64,000 bases of DNA from Ophthalmolycus amberensis (GCA_024529925.1 JAFEUB010000959.1:1171001-1235000); one strand, 5' to 3'; positions 35,150-46,300 are shown, counted from the first letter of the stretch. Made by a program: numbers and translations. The notes: generated by a model from the sequence alone, not told the origin.

Positions 35150-35663
35150 TGTAGATAGAGATTCATCCCCAGGGGGAAATTAGTTTGTAGCAACAGCAAG
35201 CACAGTTACAGAGTAAACATAAAGATGCTCAATACATACAATACAATAAGATAACAGAGCAGAATATAATACAATTTGAATAAAATGTAAAGAAAATAAA
35301 AAATGCACAGTATATACAATAAAATAGAATGGTATAAGTTAACCAACTAGGTAAAAAACAGTAGTGCAAGGATCACTAACAGCAAACAACAGTTAGCAGT
35401 GTTATAGTCTTGTGTTTGATTTGGCCAGAGGTGATTTATTGTAAAGTGTTATAGCAGTGGGCAGGAATGTTCTCCTGTACCTTTCCTTGTGACAGCAGAG
35501 CTGGATCAGTCTGTTGGAGAAAGTGCTCCGCTGTCCCTGCAGGAGGTGGTGGAGAGGGTGATCCGGGTTATCCAATATGGATAATAGTTTCTTCAGTGTC
35601 CTCCTCTCCACCATCTCTTCCAGATTGTCTTGTTTGCCGCCAATGATGGAGCCGGCCTTCTTA
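35150..35663 (-). pseudogene. LINE B (Rex1-like): RT C-terminus and 3' UTR
   Basis: On the minus strand the reading resumes after the Harbinger insertion with AGSIIGGKQDNLEEMVERRT, LLSILDNPDHPLHHLL and CCHKERYRRTFLPTAITLYN, the C-terminus of a Rex1-like ORF2, stopping at about 35402. The 3' UTR ends near 35150 with aatttccccctggggatgaa and a gat/tatc-rich tail. This is the 3' segment of a LINE whose RT body is at 40003-41490 and whose endonuclease is at 44041-44700. Confidence 0.88.
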
Positions 35664-36035
35664 GGCCATATCCACACTAGTCCAGTTTTCCTACGTTTAC
35701 ACTGAGCAGCCACACCACGCCGGAGTTTTGGAGCAGCCTTAACGGAGGAACCTGAAAACTCCGCCGAGGTTGGATGTATTTGAGAACTCCGGGGTTTTGG
35801 TTCAGTGTAGACGTCAGATACGGATGTCTGTTAGAAAAAATGAGCCCACACCCGTGCTCGCTACTGGATTGGTTATTACCAGCCATGACGTCTCCGTCCC
35901 TGATTCGTCACACTCACCTATCACGTGAACCGTACCCGGAAGAAAACAACCAGCCGGGCGACCAGCAGCGATTAATTTCAACATGGATAACGAATGGCAA
36001 GCCCTTTGTTTTGTTGTCTGTAGTAGCAGCTTATT

Positions 36036-37208
36036 GTGGAGTTAAATTCGTCATTTTACAATGCTTACAATGCTGCTAATGCCTACATGCGGAGGAGGCG
36101 AGCTGTTCTTCGAGCGATGAGCGACAATTCCCGAGACCAGAGACGCTATCAGCCGTACATGGAGCGCCGGTTTTGGGTGAGACCAGGAAGAACGAGCGCC
36201 TGGTGGAATAATTTCATCAATGAAGTTATGATTCCCGAAGAATGGCGAGAAAACTTCCGAATGTCCAGATCGGCATTGATCAACCTTCGCGAAATGTTAC
36301 GTCCGCATGTGGAGGGAGCAACAACCACGATGAGGGCGCCCGTGGATGTACTTACAAAGGTAGCGTGCACGTTGTATTACCTGAGTGACGAGGGCAGACT
36401 CCGGAAAACCGCTAATGCATTTGGACTATCTCGGACAAGTTGTTTCAGTCATCATCCGACACGTCTGTAGGGCCATCACCGTCTTCCTGGGTCCCAAGTA
36501 CATCCAGAAGCAGAGTACCGAGCCCGAAGTGAGGGACCTTGTGGTCAACTTCTTCCAAACACACGGTATGCCACAATGCTTGGGGGCCATTGACTGTACA
36601 CATATCGAAGTGAAACAACCACGTGCCAACTCTACAGACTACATCAACAGAAAGGGGAAACATTCTTTGAATGTACAGGCCGTGTGACTACAAATAGTTT
36701 CATGGACGTTGTTGTGAAATGGCCGCGAAGTGTTCACGACGCGCGTATATTTGCCAACTCGAAATTTAGTTGTGACCTAAAAGATGGAGTGATTCCCCCA
36801 TGTCCTAAAGAATTGATAGAGGGCGAAGATGCTGTCCCTGTTTTCCTGCTGGGTGACCCAGCTTATCCCCTGATGCCGTATCTCATGAAGGAATACCCCA
36901 ATGGCGGAGCTACGCCGCAGGAGCAGTATTATGGACGATCACTTTGCAAGGCACGCATGGTGATTGAATGTTCATTCGGACGTTTGAAGGCAAGATTTGC
37001 AGCTTTAAGGAGGGCAATGGGCATAAACATGGCGGACCTTCCCTTTGTCATCTATGCTTGTTTTGTGCTCCACAACTATTGTGAGGTTCACAAAGAAACT
37101 GTTAGCGAACAATGCATAAATGCTGCTCTGCAGTATGAGAGGGACTTCCAGCCACCGAGCAGAGCCACGAGGGCAGACAACAACGAAACCGAGGGGGAAG
37201 TGCGTTAG
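36036..37208 (+). pseudogene. Harbinger transposase (HARBI1-like DDE nuclease), two frameshifts
   Basis: The transposase cuts at element ends. The first frame (36036-36470) has the N-terminal helix-turn-helix region (ERRFWVRPGRTSAWWNNFIN, DVLTKVACTLYYLSDEGRLR). A frameshift near 36435 moves to the second frame (to 36687), with FLGPKYIQ and GAIDCTHIEVKQP (first catalytic D at 36592-36594). A second shift near 36684 leads to the last frame (to 37208), with DVVVKWPRSVHDARIFANS, LLGDPAYPLMPYLMKEYP (second D at 36854-36856) and KARMVIECSFGRLKARF (catalytic E at 36966-36968). All three DDE residues and the usual spacing are preserved. With only two single-step frame changes, inactivation looks recent. 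Confidence 0.93.
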
Positions 37209-37989
37209 ACGTGTGCTAACCACATTTCTTGACCCATAACATTGTAAAACTTGGATTTGCTTGTTATGAATGCTTTTTTTTAGCTTAAGTTTCATCTCTG
37301 TCCTAAGTCTGATGTGCAAAAGAGGGGCCTGCAGAGTACAGTGATACAGCACAAACCCTGATTATCTGCTGCAACCTGGCTGAACCTCATATTACACCAT
37401 GAAAGTGCATCAGTCTTTTTTTATTGTTTACTTTATCTTAACGTATGATCAAAGAACATACACCATGTTTGTAGGTTGCAGATGTTTAATTTTTAACTTT
37501 TCATTTTTTAAGTCTTGTGTGATAATAACCGTGCATTGGAGTATTTTAGTTGGTGGTTTTTGTGTGTAAATGGTGAAATAAAAAAACTAAATTCATCTCT
37601 GCTTCAGTGAATGTGTTGGAAAGAGTCAGATCTCAGGTTTGGTATCAAAGGACCTTTTATTACAATAGAAAATAAACACTCAAGACAAGTCAAACAGTAA
37701 CATAATAAGTATAACTAAAAAAGAACTAAAGTCAAGTAAACAGGTGTGCAAACCTTGCAAAACAAATTAAGTAGAAAACAAATGCGTAAAAGTGCAACTT
37801 GTGCAACTAAGTAAACAAAAAGTAGAAAACAAATGCGTAAAAGTGCAACTTGTGCAACTAAGTAAACAAAGTTCAGAGCTGGGTGTAGTAGTCTCTGTGC
37901 ATCTCCAGTGTGCTGTTGTGCTGGCGATGCACAGGTGAGTGGAAGTGTGGCTGCTGTGTGGGTGTTCTTGGTGCCTGGTGCAATGCCTG
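37209..37989. other. Harbinger-1 interior between its two genes
   Basis: Non-coding. Holds a short tandem duplication of about 51 bp near 37762-37870 ('agtagaaaacaaatgcgtaa' occurs twice). Confidence 0.6.
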
Positions 37990-39251
37990 TGGGGTCATAG
38001 GCCAGTGACCCCACGATGTGCCGCATGATGACCTCGATGTTGTTGTTGAGGCGGTCCATGGAGCGCTCCATGGAGGATGAGGAGCGCTCCATGGAGGATG
38101 ACCACTGGCCCATTAGCTGCAAAAACGCAGGCGTCTGTGGCGTCCACACGATGAAGGAGCTGCCTCTTGATCTCCAGATCCTCCTGTGCCACTGACTCCA
38201 TGGAGAGTTTCCGCTTCAACTTTTCCCTCCTGTGGCCACCGAGGGACGCATCCAGGCTCTGGCGGCGACTTGCCACCGTCTCCGCAGAGGTCACACTGCC
38301 TGACCCTCTGTCGTCACCCGACACAGAAGGTGACCCATGGACAGAGGTGCTGCCGTTGGCTCCCAGGGCCTCCACTGCCATGCCTGTGGTTTCTATCCCA
38401 TGCCTAATGGCAGTGGTAGCTGGAGAGCCCCCCCCCAAATAGACTGGCAGAGCTCAAAATAGAGCAAAACCACTCTTCCGTGTCCACTTTTTTTGCCCGA
38501 GTCCACCGCTTGTCTGTAGCGAACTCTTATGGCCTTCACCTTTTGTTGTTAACTGAACTGCGAACACAAAACAGAAAGACATTGTTGTTAGATCTGTTGT
38601 GTAAGGCATCAAATGTGAAGTAGGAGTATCAAGTAGCACTAAATACATATACAAAAACAAAAGTGAAATAGCAGTACCTCGATACTGTAATTAAGTACAG
38701 TACCTGATTAAATGTAGTTTACTCTATTTTCGTTACTTAACATGGCCATGAATGAAGCATTACAAAGTTGTGGGTGGCTATCCGGATCATACCAGTTTCA
38801 TCTTCGCTCTTCACACCCCACTATCCCCCCCAGGAACAAAGGTTGTTTGTGCAAAATGATTTGTGTAACGATACACGAAGAAGGTAAAAGACACGAAACA
38901 CAACCAAAGAAAAACAGTCATGCTTCCTTTAAAAACAGGCTCATGCTTTATTACTTTAGAACTTCAAGCAAACACACTTTTTAGTTGGGACACTCCATAC
39001 CTTTGGTAAGTTCTTCTTTGTTGTGTTCCCACGTGCATGGCGTCCGCCGGCGTCGGATAATTATCACGGAAGCGGGCCAATATGTCGCCATACTTGGTAT
39101 GTATCGACTCCCAGTCCGTGTTTTGCGCCGCGTTCTCCACCTTATACTCTCGTGTTACATGAAGGAGCAGTTGGACCCCATCGTCGGTCCAGGCAAAAAA
39201 GTCTCGTGTTCCTCTTGTCGACATTGTCTTTCCTCTAACAACTTTCTGCAA
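37990..39251 (-). pseudogene. Harbinger Myb/SANT-like DNA-binding protein, two exons
   Basis: Accessory gene of Harbinger elements. Exon 1 (39251 to about 38998) starts near MSTRGTRDFFAWTDDGVQLL and gives the Trp-containing Myb/SANT-like domain (VENAAQNTDWESIHTKYGDI). A frameshift occurs just before its end. A donor-like AAAG/GTATGG lies near 38998, and an acceptor TTCGCAG lies near 38560. Across this intron the reading is KEELTK then VQLTTK. Exon 2 carries RYRQAVDSGKKSGHGRVV-like sequence in one frame, then, after a shift, the tail 38438-37995: GSGSVTSAETVASRRQSLDA and HRREKLKRKLSMESVAQEDL. The gene is convergent with the transposase, as usual. Confidence 0.8.
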
Positions 39252-39279
39252 CTAAACCCGCTGCAGTGTGTGGATCATC

Positions 39280-39910
39280 TTCTTCCTGTTTACACCGGCA
39301 TGCAGCATGCCCAGTGTACGTTAATGTTCACGTGATATCCGGTTTCGAAGATCACCGGGTGGATGCAAAGACATCATTTTCGCATGGATAACGGATTGCG
39401 TTGCGTACTAGCTGCTGTTGTGTCATAAAAAGTCTGCATTTCTGTGGAGGAAGCAGCTGTTATTGGAGTGATTAGCGAGCGGCGTGACCAGAGGCGTCAT
39501 CAACCCCCACGGAGCGGCTGTCTGAAGCTACAGTTAGCAATAAATGCTACGACTGACAAACAGAGGAAACGAGTGATCGACGTGTGTTGACCACATTTAT
39601 GGACCATAATCGAGTAAACAGTTTCCGTGTAAGTGTTGATTTTAAAGTAAAGTTGGTGTGTGTGAGAGAGAGCTGTAACTACTGTCTGAAAAATAAAACT
39701 TCTAAAACTTTCCATGAACTGTTTGAGTTTATAGAGGAAGATCTTAAGTATCAAATACAACCTTTCATTATTAAAGACTACTTCATTACTCTGTCATATT
39801 TTTTTTTTAACTAAGCAAGCAATCCACTTCCTGTTTACACCATCACGCGCATGCCCAGTGTACGTTAATGGTCACGTGCTGTCCGCCTTCGAAGGCTGCC
39901 ATGTGGATGC
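39280..39910. repeat. Duplicated terminal segment inside Harbinger-1
   Basis: cttcctgtttacaccggcat...catgcccagtgtacgttaat at 39283-39330 recurs at 39828-39870. Between them, 39385-39480 resembles the 5' region at 35980-36050 (atggataacg...gtggag), and 39690-39870 matches the non-autonomous copy at 16010-16220. The right end therefore looks composite. Confidence 0.7.
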
Positions 39911-40002
39911 TCCAATAATGCTGAAAACTCCCGTGTGGACGGAGATCGGTTCTATTTGACAACTCTGCATCCAACGAGACACGGACTAGTGTGGATATGG
40001 CC

Positions 40003-41490
40003 TTAACCAGTTTGTTCAGTCTGTTGGTGTCTCCGGCTCCAATGCTGCTCCCCCAGCAGACTACGGTGAAGTACAGTGCACTGGCCACAACAGACTGGTA
40101 GAACATCTCCAACATCTGGCTGCACACGTTGAAGGATCGAAGTTTCCTCAAGAAAAAGAGTCGACTCATCCCCTTCTTGTACACAGCGTTGATGTTGGTC
40201 TTCCAGTTCAGTCTGCTGTCGATGGAGACACCCAGGTACTTGTACTCCTCCACCATGTCCACATCCTCTCCCAGAACTCTGTGTGGAGCCGTCGTCTTCC
40301 TCCTGAAGTCGACCACCATCTCTCTGGTCTTGGCCACGTTCAGACGCAGGTGATTTCTACCGGCCCACTCCACAAAGTCATCCACTACTGCCCTGTACTC
40401 CTCCTCCCGTCCGTCCCTTATACACCCGACCACTGCAGAGTCATCAGAGAACTTCTGCAGATGGCATGACACAGAGTTGTACTGGAAGTCAGTGGTGTAC
40501 AAGGTGAACAGGAAGGGAGACAGAACAGTTCCCTGTGGGGCTCCAGTATCACTGACCACCACATCAGACAGCACACGGCCCAGTCGGACAAACTGTAGTC
40601 TGCCTGTGAGGTAGTCAGTGATCCAGGAGACGGTGGATGCATTAACCCCCACTACCCGCAGCTTCTCACTCAGCAGCACTGGTTGGATGGTGTTGAATGC
40701 ACCGGAGAAATCAAAGAAAGTGATTCTCACAGAGCCACCGGTTCCATCCAGGTGCGACTGAGCTCGTTGTAGCAGGTAGATGATGGCGTCGTCCACCCCC
40801 ACATGAGGCTGGTATGCAAATTGCAGAGGGTCCAGTGAGGATTTCACCTGCGGACAGAGGTGGGCCAAGACCAGCCTCTCCAGCACCTTCATCACATGAG
40901 ATGTGAGGGCAACTGGTCGGTAGTCATTGAGGCTAGATGGTGTCATCTTTTTTGGTACAGGAACCAGGCACGACAGTCTTCCACAGCACCGGGACTTCCT
41001 CCTGCTTCAGGCTCAGGTTGAAGAGGTGTTGCAGGACATCAGACAGCTGGACGGCACAGGTCTTCAGGACCCTGGGGCTGATGCCATCAGGTCCAGCAGC
41101 CTTTCCTTGGTGGAGTCTCTCCAGCTGTCTCCTAACCTGGCCAGTCATCACAGAGAGGGGGGAGGGTGGAAGAGCCCTTTGATGTTGAGGGCTCTGTGTC
41201 CATGCAGCTCACCAGAGGGGGAGGTGTGGAGGAGACAGATGAGGGCTCTGAGCTAAACCTATTGAAGAAAGATGTTTAGCTCGTTGGCCCTCTCCAGGGA
41301 GCCCCCTGGTTGTCTCCCTCCAACCTTGAAGCCAGTAATCTGCTTCATCCCTGTCCACACCTCCTTCACATTGTTCTGCTGGAGTTTGGCCTCCAGCAGG
41401 AGTCCTTGCACTCTCTGATCTTTATCTTCAGGTCACGCTGGACTCTCCTTAGCTCGTCCCTGTCCCCAGACCTGAAAGCTGCTTTCTTCT
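40003..41490 (-). pseudogene. LINE B (Rex1-like): linker and reverse transcriptase
   Basis: Starts on the minus strand at 41490 with AAFRSGDRDELRRV-like linker, passes QLERLHQGKAAGPDGISPRV (about 41130) and, after a frame change near 40945, opens into a long RT frame to the Harbinger end: LNDYRPVALTSHVMKVLERL, DPLQFAYQPHVGVDDAI, FFDFSGAFNTIQPVL, GAPQGTVLSPFLFTLY, catalytic F-S-D-D near 40440, EEYKYLGVSIDSRLNWKTNI. The catalytic block reads F-S-D-D where Rex1-like RTs usually have F-A/V-D-D. The frame then runs into NRLNKLVK at the TTA and resumes at 35663. Confidence 0.9.
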
Positions 41491-44040
41491 AATCAGAATC
41501 AGAATCCGTTTATTGCCATTGTATGTTGAACATACAAGGAATTTGACATGACGGGAGGTGCGTAACATTTAACAACAATCAACAATGCAAAGTAGAAACA
41601 AATTAAATTTACAGAAAATATAAGATAAAGTAAAATATAAATAAAGTGAAGTCGAGTGCACAAACTGACAGATAACAGGACTATAAACCAGTGTGATGTA
41701 AGTGTAGTGTGAAAGTGTCGAGTGTGATAGAAGGGATGTGCGGGGGAGTGACCGGTGGGAAATTGTCCTGGGGATGACAGAGTCAGTGGGGGTCCCGGGC
41801 TCTGTTAATGAGCCCGACTGCCGACGGGAAGAAACTGTTCATGTGTCGTGAGGTCTTGGTCCTGATGGACCTCAGCCTCCTACCAGATGGAAGGGGCACA
41901 AACAGTTTATGTCCAGGGTGAGAGGGGTCAGCTACAATCCTTCTTGCTCGCGTCAGGGTTCTTAAAGTGAACAAGTCCTGGAGGGACGGCAGATTGCAGC
42001 CAATCACCCTCTCAGCAGAGCGAATGATGCGCTGCAGTCTGCCCTTGTCCTTGGCTGTGGCTGCAGCGTACCAGACCGTGATGGAGGAGCAGAGGATGGA
42101 CTCGATGATGGCTCTGTAGAAATGCACCAACATTGTCTTTGGCAGGTTGAATTTCTTCAGCTGCCTCAAGAAGTACATCCTCTGCTGGGCCTTCTTGGTG
42201 ATGGAGCTAATGTTGAGCTCCCACTTGAGGTCCTGGGATATGATGGAGCCCAGGAAGCGGAAGGACTCCACCACGTCGACGGGGGAGCTGCACACAGTGA
42301 TCGGGGCATGTGGGGCTACGTTCTTCCTGAAATCCACAACCATCTCCACTGTTTTTAGAGCGTTGAGCTCCAGGTTGTTCAGACCGCACCAGGTCACCAG
42401 ATGGTCAGTCTCCCACCTGTAGGCAGACTCATCCCCACCAGAGATGAGTCCAATGAGGGTGGTGTCATCCACGAACTTCAGGAGCTTGACGGACTGGTGA
42501 CTGGAGGTGCAGCTGTTGGTGTACAGGGAGAAGAGCAGAGGGGAAAGAACGCAGCCTTGGGGGGAACCGGTGCTGATGGTCCTGGAGGATGAGACGTGCT
42601 TTCCCAGCTTCATGTGCTGCTTCCTGTCAGACAGGAAGTCTGTGATCCACTTGCAGGTGGAGTCGGGCATGTGCAGCTGGGAGAGCTTGTCCTGCAGCAG
42701 AGACGGGATGATGGTGTTGAAAGCAGAGCTGAAGTCCACAAACAGGATCCTGGCGTAGGTTCCTGGGGAGTCCAGATGCTGGAGGATGAAGTGAAGGGCC
42801 ATGTTGACTGCATCGTCTACAGATCTGTTGGCTCTGTAAGCGAACTGCAGGAGGTCCAGGAGTGGGTCGGTGAGGGTTTAGATGGGACAGGACAAGGCGC
42901 TCAAAAGACTTCATGACCACAGAGGTCAGGGCGACGGGCCTGTAGTCATTGAGTCCTGTGATCCTTGGTTTTTTTTAGGGACAGGGATGATGGTGGAGAC
43001 CTTGAAGCATGCTGGAACGTGACAAGTCTCCAGGGAAGTGTTGAAAATGTCTGTAAACACCGGAGACAGCTGGTCAGCACAGTACTTCAGGGTGGAGGGG
43101 GAGATCTAGTCTGGGCCGGCTGCTTTGCGGGGGTTCTGTTTTTTAAAAAGCCTATTTACATCTCTCTCCAGGATAGAGAGTCGTCACTGGGGTTCGGGGG
43201 GGGGGGCGCTGGAATGGGTGGTACAGAGGCATGGGCCCCTGCTGAGCTGGGAGAGGGGGGGCTGGTGGACTGGTGATGGTTGATGGAGCTGTGGGGGATG
43301 GAGTCAGGACCGTCCCATTGTTTTTCAAAGCGACAGCAGAACTCGTTCAACTCGTCTGCCAGGCGGAGGTCGTTCATGGAGTGGGGGGGTTTTAGGCTTG
43401 TAATTGGTGATCTTTCTGAGACCTCTCCAGACAGAAGCAGAGTCATTGGCTGAGAGCTGGTGTTGGAGTTTCTCAGAGTACAGTCGTTTAGCATCTCTCA
43501 CTGCCTTGCTAAACCTGTATTTCGACTCTTTGTACAATACCTTGTCCCCACTCTTAAAGGCCCTGGTCTTTTTGCAGCCTTAGCTGTCTTGAGTTCTGCT
43601 GTGAACCAGGGTTTGTCATTGTTGTAACTCACCCTGGTGCTTGTTGGAACACAGCTGTCTTCACAGAAGCTGATATATGAAGTAACAGCCTCTGTGTACT
43701 CATCCAGGCTGTTGTTTGCAGTCCTGAAAACATCCCAGTCTGTACAGTCCAAGCATGCCTGAAGCTCCTCTCGAGCCTCACTGGTCCACTTCTTGAATTT
43801 CCTCACCACAGGTTTACATAGCTTGAGTTTCTGCCTGTATGAAGGAATCAGATGGACCGTGACATGGTCAGTGCAGCCCGAGGGACGGAGTGATATGCCC
43901 TGCTGATTGTTGTGTAGCAGTGGTCCAGAATGCTCTCCTCTCTGGTTGGACATTTAATAAACTGTCTGTATTTAGGGAGTTCATGGCTGAGATTTCCTTT
44001 GTTGAAGTCACCAAGGACAATAACTGGAGAGTCCTGAGAC
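41491..44040 (-). mobile_element. LINE A (Rex1-like), 5'-truncated, inserted in LINE B
   Basis: On the minus strand it begins near 44040 within an endonuclease domain (SPVIVLGDFNKGNL) and ends at 41491 with ggcaataaacggattctg and an attctg repeat tail, typical of Rex1-like 3' ends. LINE B sequence lies on both sides (endonuclease at 44041-44700, linker from 41490). Confidence 0.85.
41783..44040 (-). pseudogene. LINE A ORF2: partial endonuclease, linker, reverse transcriptase
   Basis: Remaining endonuclease: GDFNKGNLSHELPKYRQFIK and SDH-like HSDHVTVHL region near 43865. Linker: EAREELQACLDCTDWDVFRT, ASVWRGLRKITNYKPKTPP. RT begins in decayed form (KAAGPD near 43120, NDYRPVALTS near 42940), with frame changes and a stop at 43109-43111. 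From 42802 to 41783 a 339-residue frame is open: ILFVDFSSAFNTIIPSLL, TGSPQGCVLSPLLFSLYTN, catalytic F-V-D-D, VVESFRFLGSIISQDLKW, and a C-terminus FFPSAVGLINRARDPH then stop. The RT catalytic residues are intact in this frame, but the full ORF is broken by about four frame changes. Confidence 0.9.
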
Positions 44041-44700
44041 CACCTCCTCACAGTCCTGGTGGTCACAGGCAGCCTCTGCACCAGAGGAACATACTTTGAT
44101 GTTAACAGGATCAGGTTGTGGTCGGACCTGCCAAGGGTGGGGGGGGGGGGTTAGGGCAGTGGCACTGTATGCATCATTTGCATTAGAATACAGAAGGTCC
44201 AGTGTTATTGTTCCTTGTGGGGCAGTCAACATACTGGTGAAAAGTTGGCAGGGCTTTATCCAGAGTGGTGTGATTAAAGTCTCCAGTAATTGCCAGAAAA
44301 GCACCAGGATGTTGAATCTGCAGTCCCAACACAGTGGAGTGGATGGTGTCCACTGCTGCCTCGGCGTCAGCTGATGGGGGGGGGGGGGACGTACACAGTC
44401 CACAACAATGGCGGACGTGAACTCCCTCGGCAAACAAGAAGGACGCGTCCCCACGGCCAACAGTTCAATGTCTGGGCTGCAGAAGCGGTCCTTCACACAC
44501 ACATGGTCGGGATTGCACCACCTCTCGTTCACATATCCCGCCACCTCTCTCCTTACCGCTCAGTACAACATCTCTGTCCGCCCGAACAGTCCTGAAGCCG
44601 GGCACCGACGCACTGTGGTCTGGGAAATCCGCGTGCAGCCATGTCTCTGTGAAACACATGACACTACACATGTAGTTGCAACCCAGCCATCAAGAGGACA
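44041..44700 (-). pseudogene. LINE B (Rex1-like): AP-endonuclease fragment
   Basis: Minus strand from about 44700: SVMCFTETWLHADFPDHSAS (catalytic E), GYVNERWCNPDHVCVKDRFC, LAITGDFNHTTLDKALPTFH (D and N), TLDLLYSNANDAYSATAL (second D), ending PVTTRTVRRWSQDS next to LINE A. Frames change at least three times, two of them at poly-G runs (44138-44150, 44377-44388). The 5' part of ORF2 is absent, so LINE B is itself 5'-truncated. Confidence 0.87.
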
Positions 44701-44744
44701 TGGGAGCAAGTAAAAACTAAGCACAAACACATTATTCAGAATGG

Positions 44745-45165
44745 TGAGTCAATACAATATGTGCCATGGTAATGTATTGAACACATCCACAAGTTTATTA
44801 AGCGCCAAATAAACTTCACGAACAGCACGGCATGCAGCGGCTTTCCCGATGTTCTCCGCATCGCCGACACTGTACAAAACTGTACCACTCGCACAACAGC
44901 TCAAGCCTGCATCCAGTCTGTGAGACAGTCAGTGCTCGGCTGGGCGTGTGGTGTTCAATGTCTGCTCCAGAAGGTCTTGGAAATAAATGATTCCTTGTCG
45001 GCAGAATGGATAGCGCTCGTATAGGAAGTCATGATGTGATAACGGATGTTGGCGATGTGGAAGAACTCTCTCCCTATAAAACGCTCATCGAAACTAATAT
45101 CCTCCATCAGTGGATCTTTGAGGAACGGGAGCTGTACATTAATGCAATAGAGGCTTCTTAGTTTG
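44745..45165 (-). pseudogene. Harbinger-2 transposase, N-terminal part
   Basis: Minus strand from about 45165: a first frame with DPLMEDISFDERF, then after frame changes and stops a block reading T-V-S-D-A-E-N-I-G-K-A and RAVREVYLALNKLVDVF. This matches the helix-turn-helix region of Harbinger transposases (usual wording FLYSVGDAENIGKATVCR). The DDE catalytic part is missing, presumably displaced or lost when LINE B inserted at about 44700. It differs clearly from the Harbinger-1 transposase, so these are two families. Confidence 0.72.
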
Positions 45166-45418
45166 CTCAGCTGGTTTTAATGCATCACCGTGTGTCTCAC
45201 TTTACATGCATTTCCGGAACTCCCGTATAACCCCCAGTATATGCGCAAGCGCATTAGACTACCGTATATGACAGGAGCTGCCATTTTTTCTGGGGGAGTG
45301 GCAGCTTATACAGCTACATTCAGTTAGCCTGCGCTGGAAACAAAAAGCCTGATTTATGTAATCTTATCCTGAAAATGATCCGGCTAACTCAGTTAGCCAC
45401 GTACGAGGAACGGGGCCC

Positions 45419-46300
45419 ACGTCTCCTTCAGTTCAAATCCTCCTCACTCTGGTTCGGAACTTTACTCCATGTAGGTCTCGGAACTTCTTCACGCCGTGTG
45501 CTCTCTTATCTCTTCTCCCCCTGCAGCTCTCTTAAGTCTGGCCTCAATCAGATGGCCTAAACACCCACACCTGGATGAGTGGTGAGGCCTTCTGGGAGCC
45601 ATAGTTGTTGCCTTGTGGTGTGGCTGCTGATCCTTAAAGGGGAAGTAGCACCCATCTACCACCTGGCCCCGTGTGATGCCACAGTACATATTAGGAAAGC
45701 GCCCAAGACCATCAAGACTACTTTAAATGCAGGCCATGATTCTATTGCATCTTGAGCAGCCGCAACAGCAAGTGGCTTGAATTGTTTTCACCTTGTGACT
45801 GTGTGTGTCATTGTGGTAAAAGGTGGTCCTGTAGACACCTACTGTCGCAGGAACTATTTCAGAAGAGGGTTTGAGTACTTTGTTAGGCGTTTCTATTTCT
45901 TTCTGTGGACAGATTTTGTCATTCTGAATTTCAGAATTTTCTGATCTACAAAATAGATTTTAAGTGTCTTTGCCCCAGAACTAGTCAGTCAAATGATCTC
46001 AAAATATAATAGCAAAGGAGCCACGAATATGGGAGCAGTCAGTGGAGACTGCAAACCAGAAAACACAGAACGACTTCCTCTTCTCTAGTTAAACGTCTAA
46101 AGATTTGAAATGCACTGGCATCAGAAAAAAAACGTTACCTGATTTTAAAGCTTTCAATATTGAGTCAAAACTTTGGCTCAAACAAAAGAAAATCAGTCAA
46201 CGTTGCGATGTATGGGTTTATGTAAGATACATTCTTTCCTTCTCTCGTGTTGTTCTCAATTGTTTTCAGTAATTGTTGTTTCAATTACTGTTTGCAGTGG
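45419..46300. other. Right flank of Harbinger-2; no gene
   Basis: 45419-45690 may pair with 34087-34299 as one interrupted repeat (see there). 45700-46300 holds nothing I recognise. Confidence 0.4.

Larger units (their letters stand above)
35664..40002. mobile_element. PIF/Harbinger transposon (Harbinger-1), two genes, TTA target duplication
   Basis: Perfect 20-bp terminal inverted repeats GGCCATATCCACACTAGTCC start at 35664 and end at 40002. TTA lies immediately outside both (35661-35663, 40003-40005), the target duplication expected of Harbinger. Inside are a DDE transposase (plus strand) and a Myb-like gene (minus strand). It sits within LINE B ORF2, and the LINE frame continues across one TTA when the element is left out. 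Confidence 0.97.
34300..45418. mobile_element. PIF/Harbinger element (Harbinger-2) split by LINE and Harbinger insertions
   Basis: The left end gggccccgttcctcatacg (34300) and the right end cgtacgaggaacggggccc (45418) are inverted repeats with one mismatch over 19 bp. Next to the left end is a Myb/SANT-like exon on the plus strand, and next to the right end a Harbinger transposase N-terminus on the minus strand, the convergent two-gene plan of this superfamily. About 9.6 kb between them is later LINE and Harbinger DNA. The 3-bp target duplication is not resolved. Confidence 0.8.

Noticed and set aside
36036..37208. Domesticated HARBI1 host gene
   Set aside because: It lies between intact TIRs with a target duplication and is frameshifted, so it is a transposon gene.
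44041..44700. A LINE protein with two endonuclease domains
   Set aside because: The two GDFN motifs belong to different Rex1-like elements: LINE A is inserted in LINE B, shown by LINE B linker sequence on the far side of the LINE A tail.
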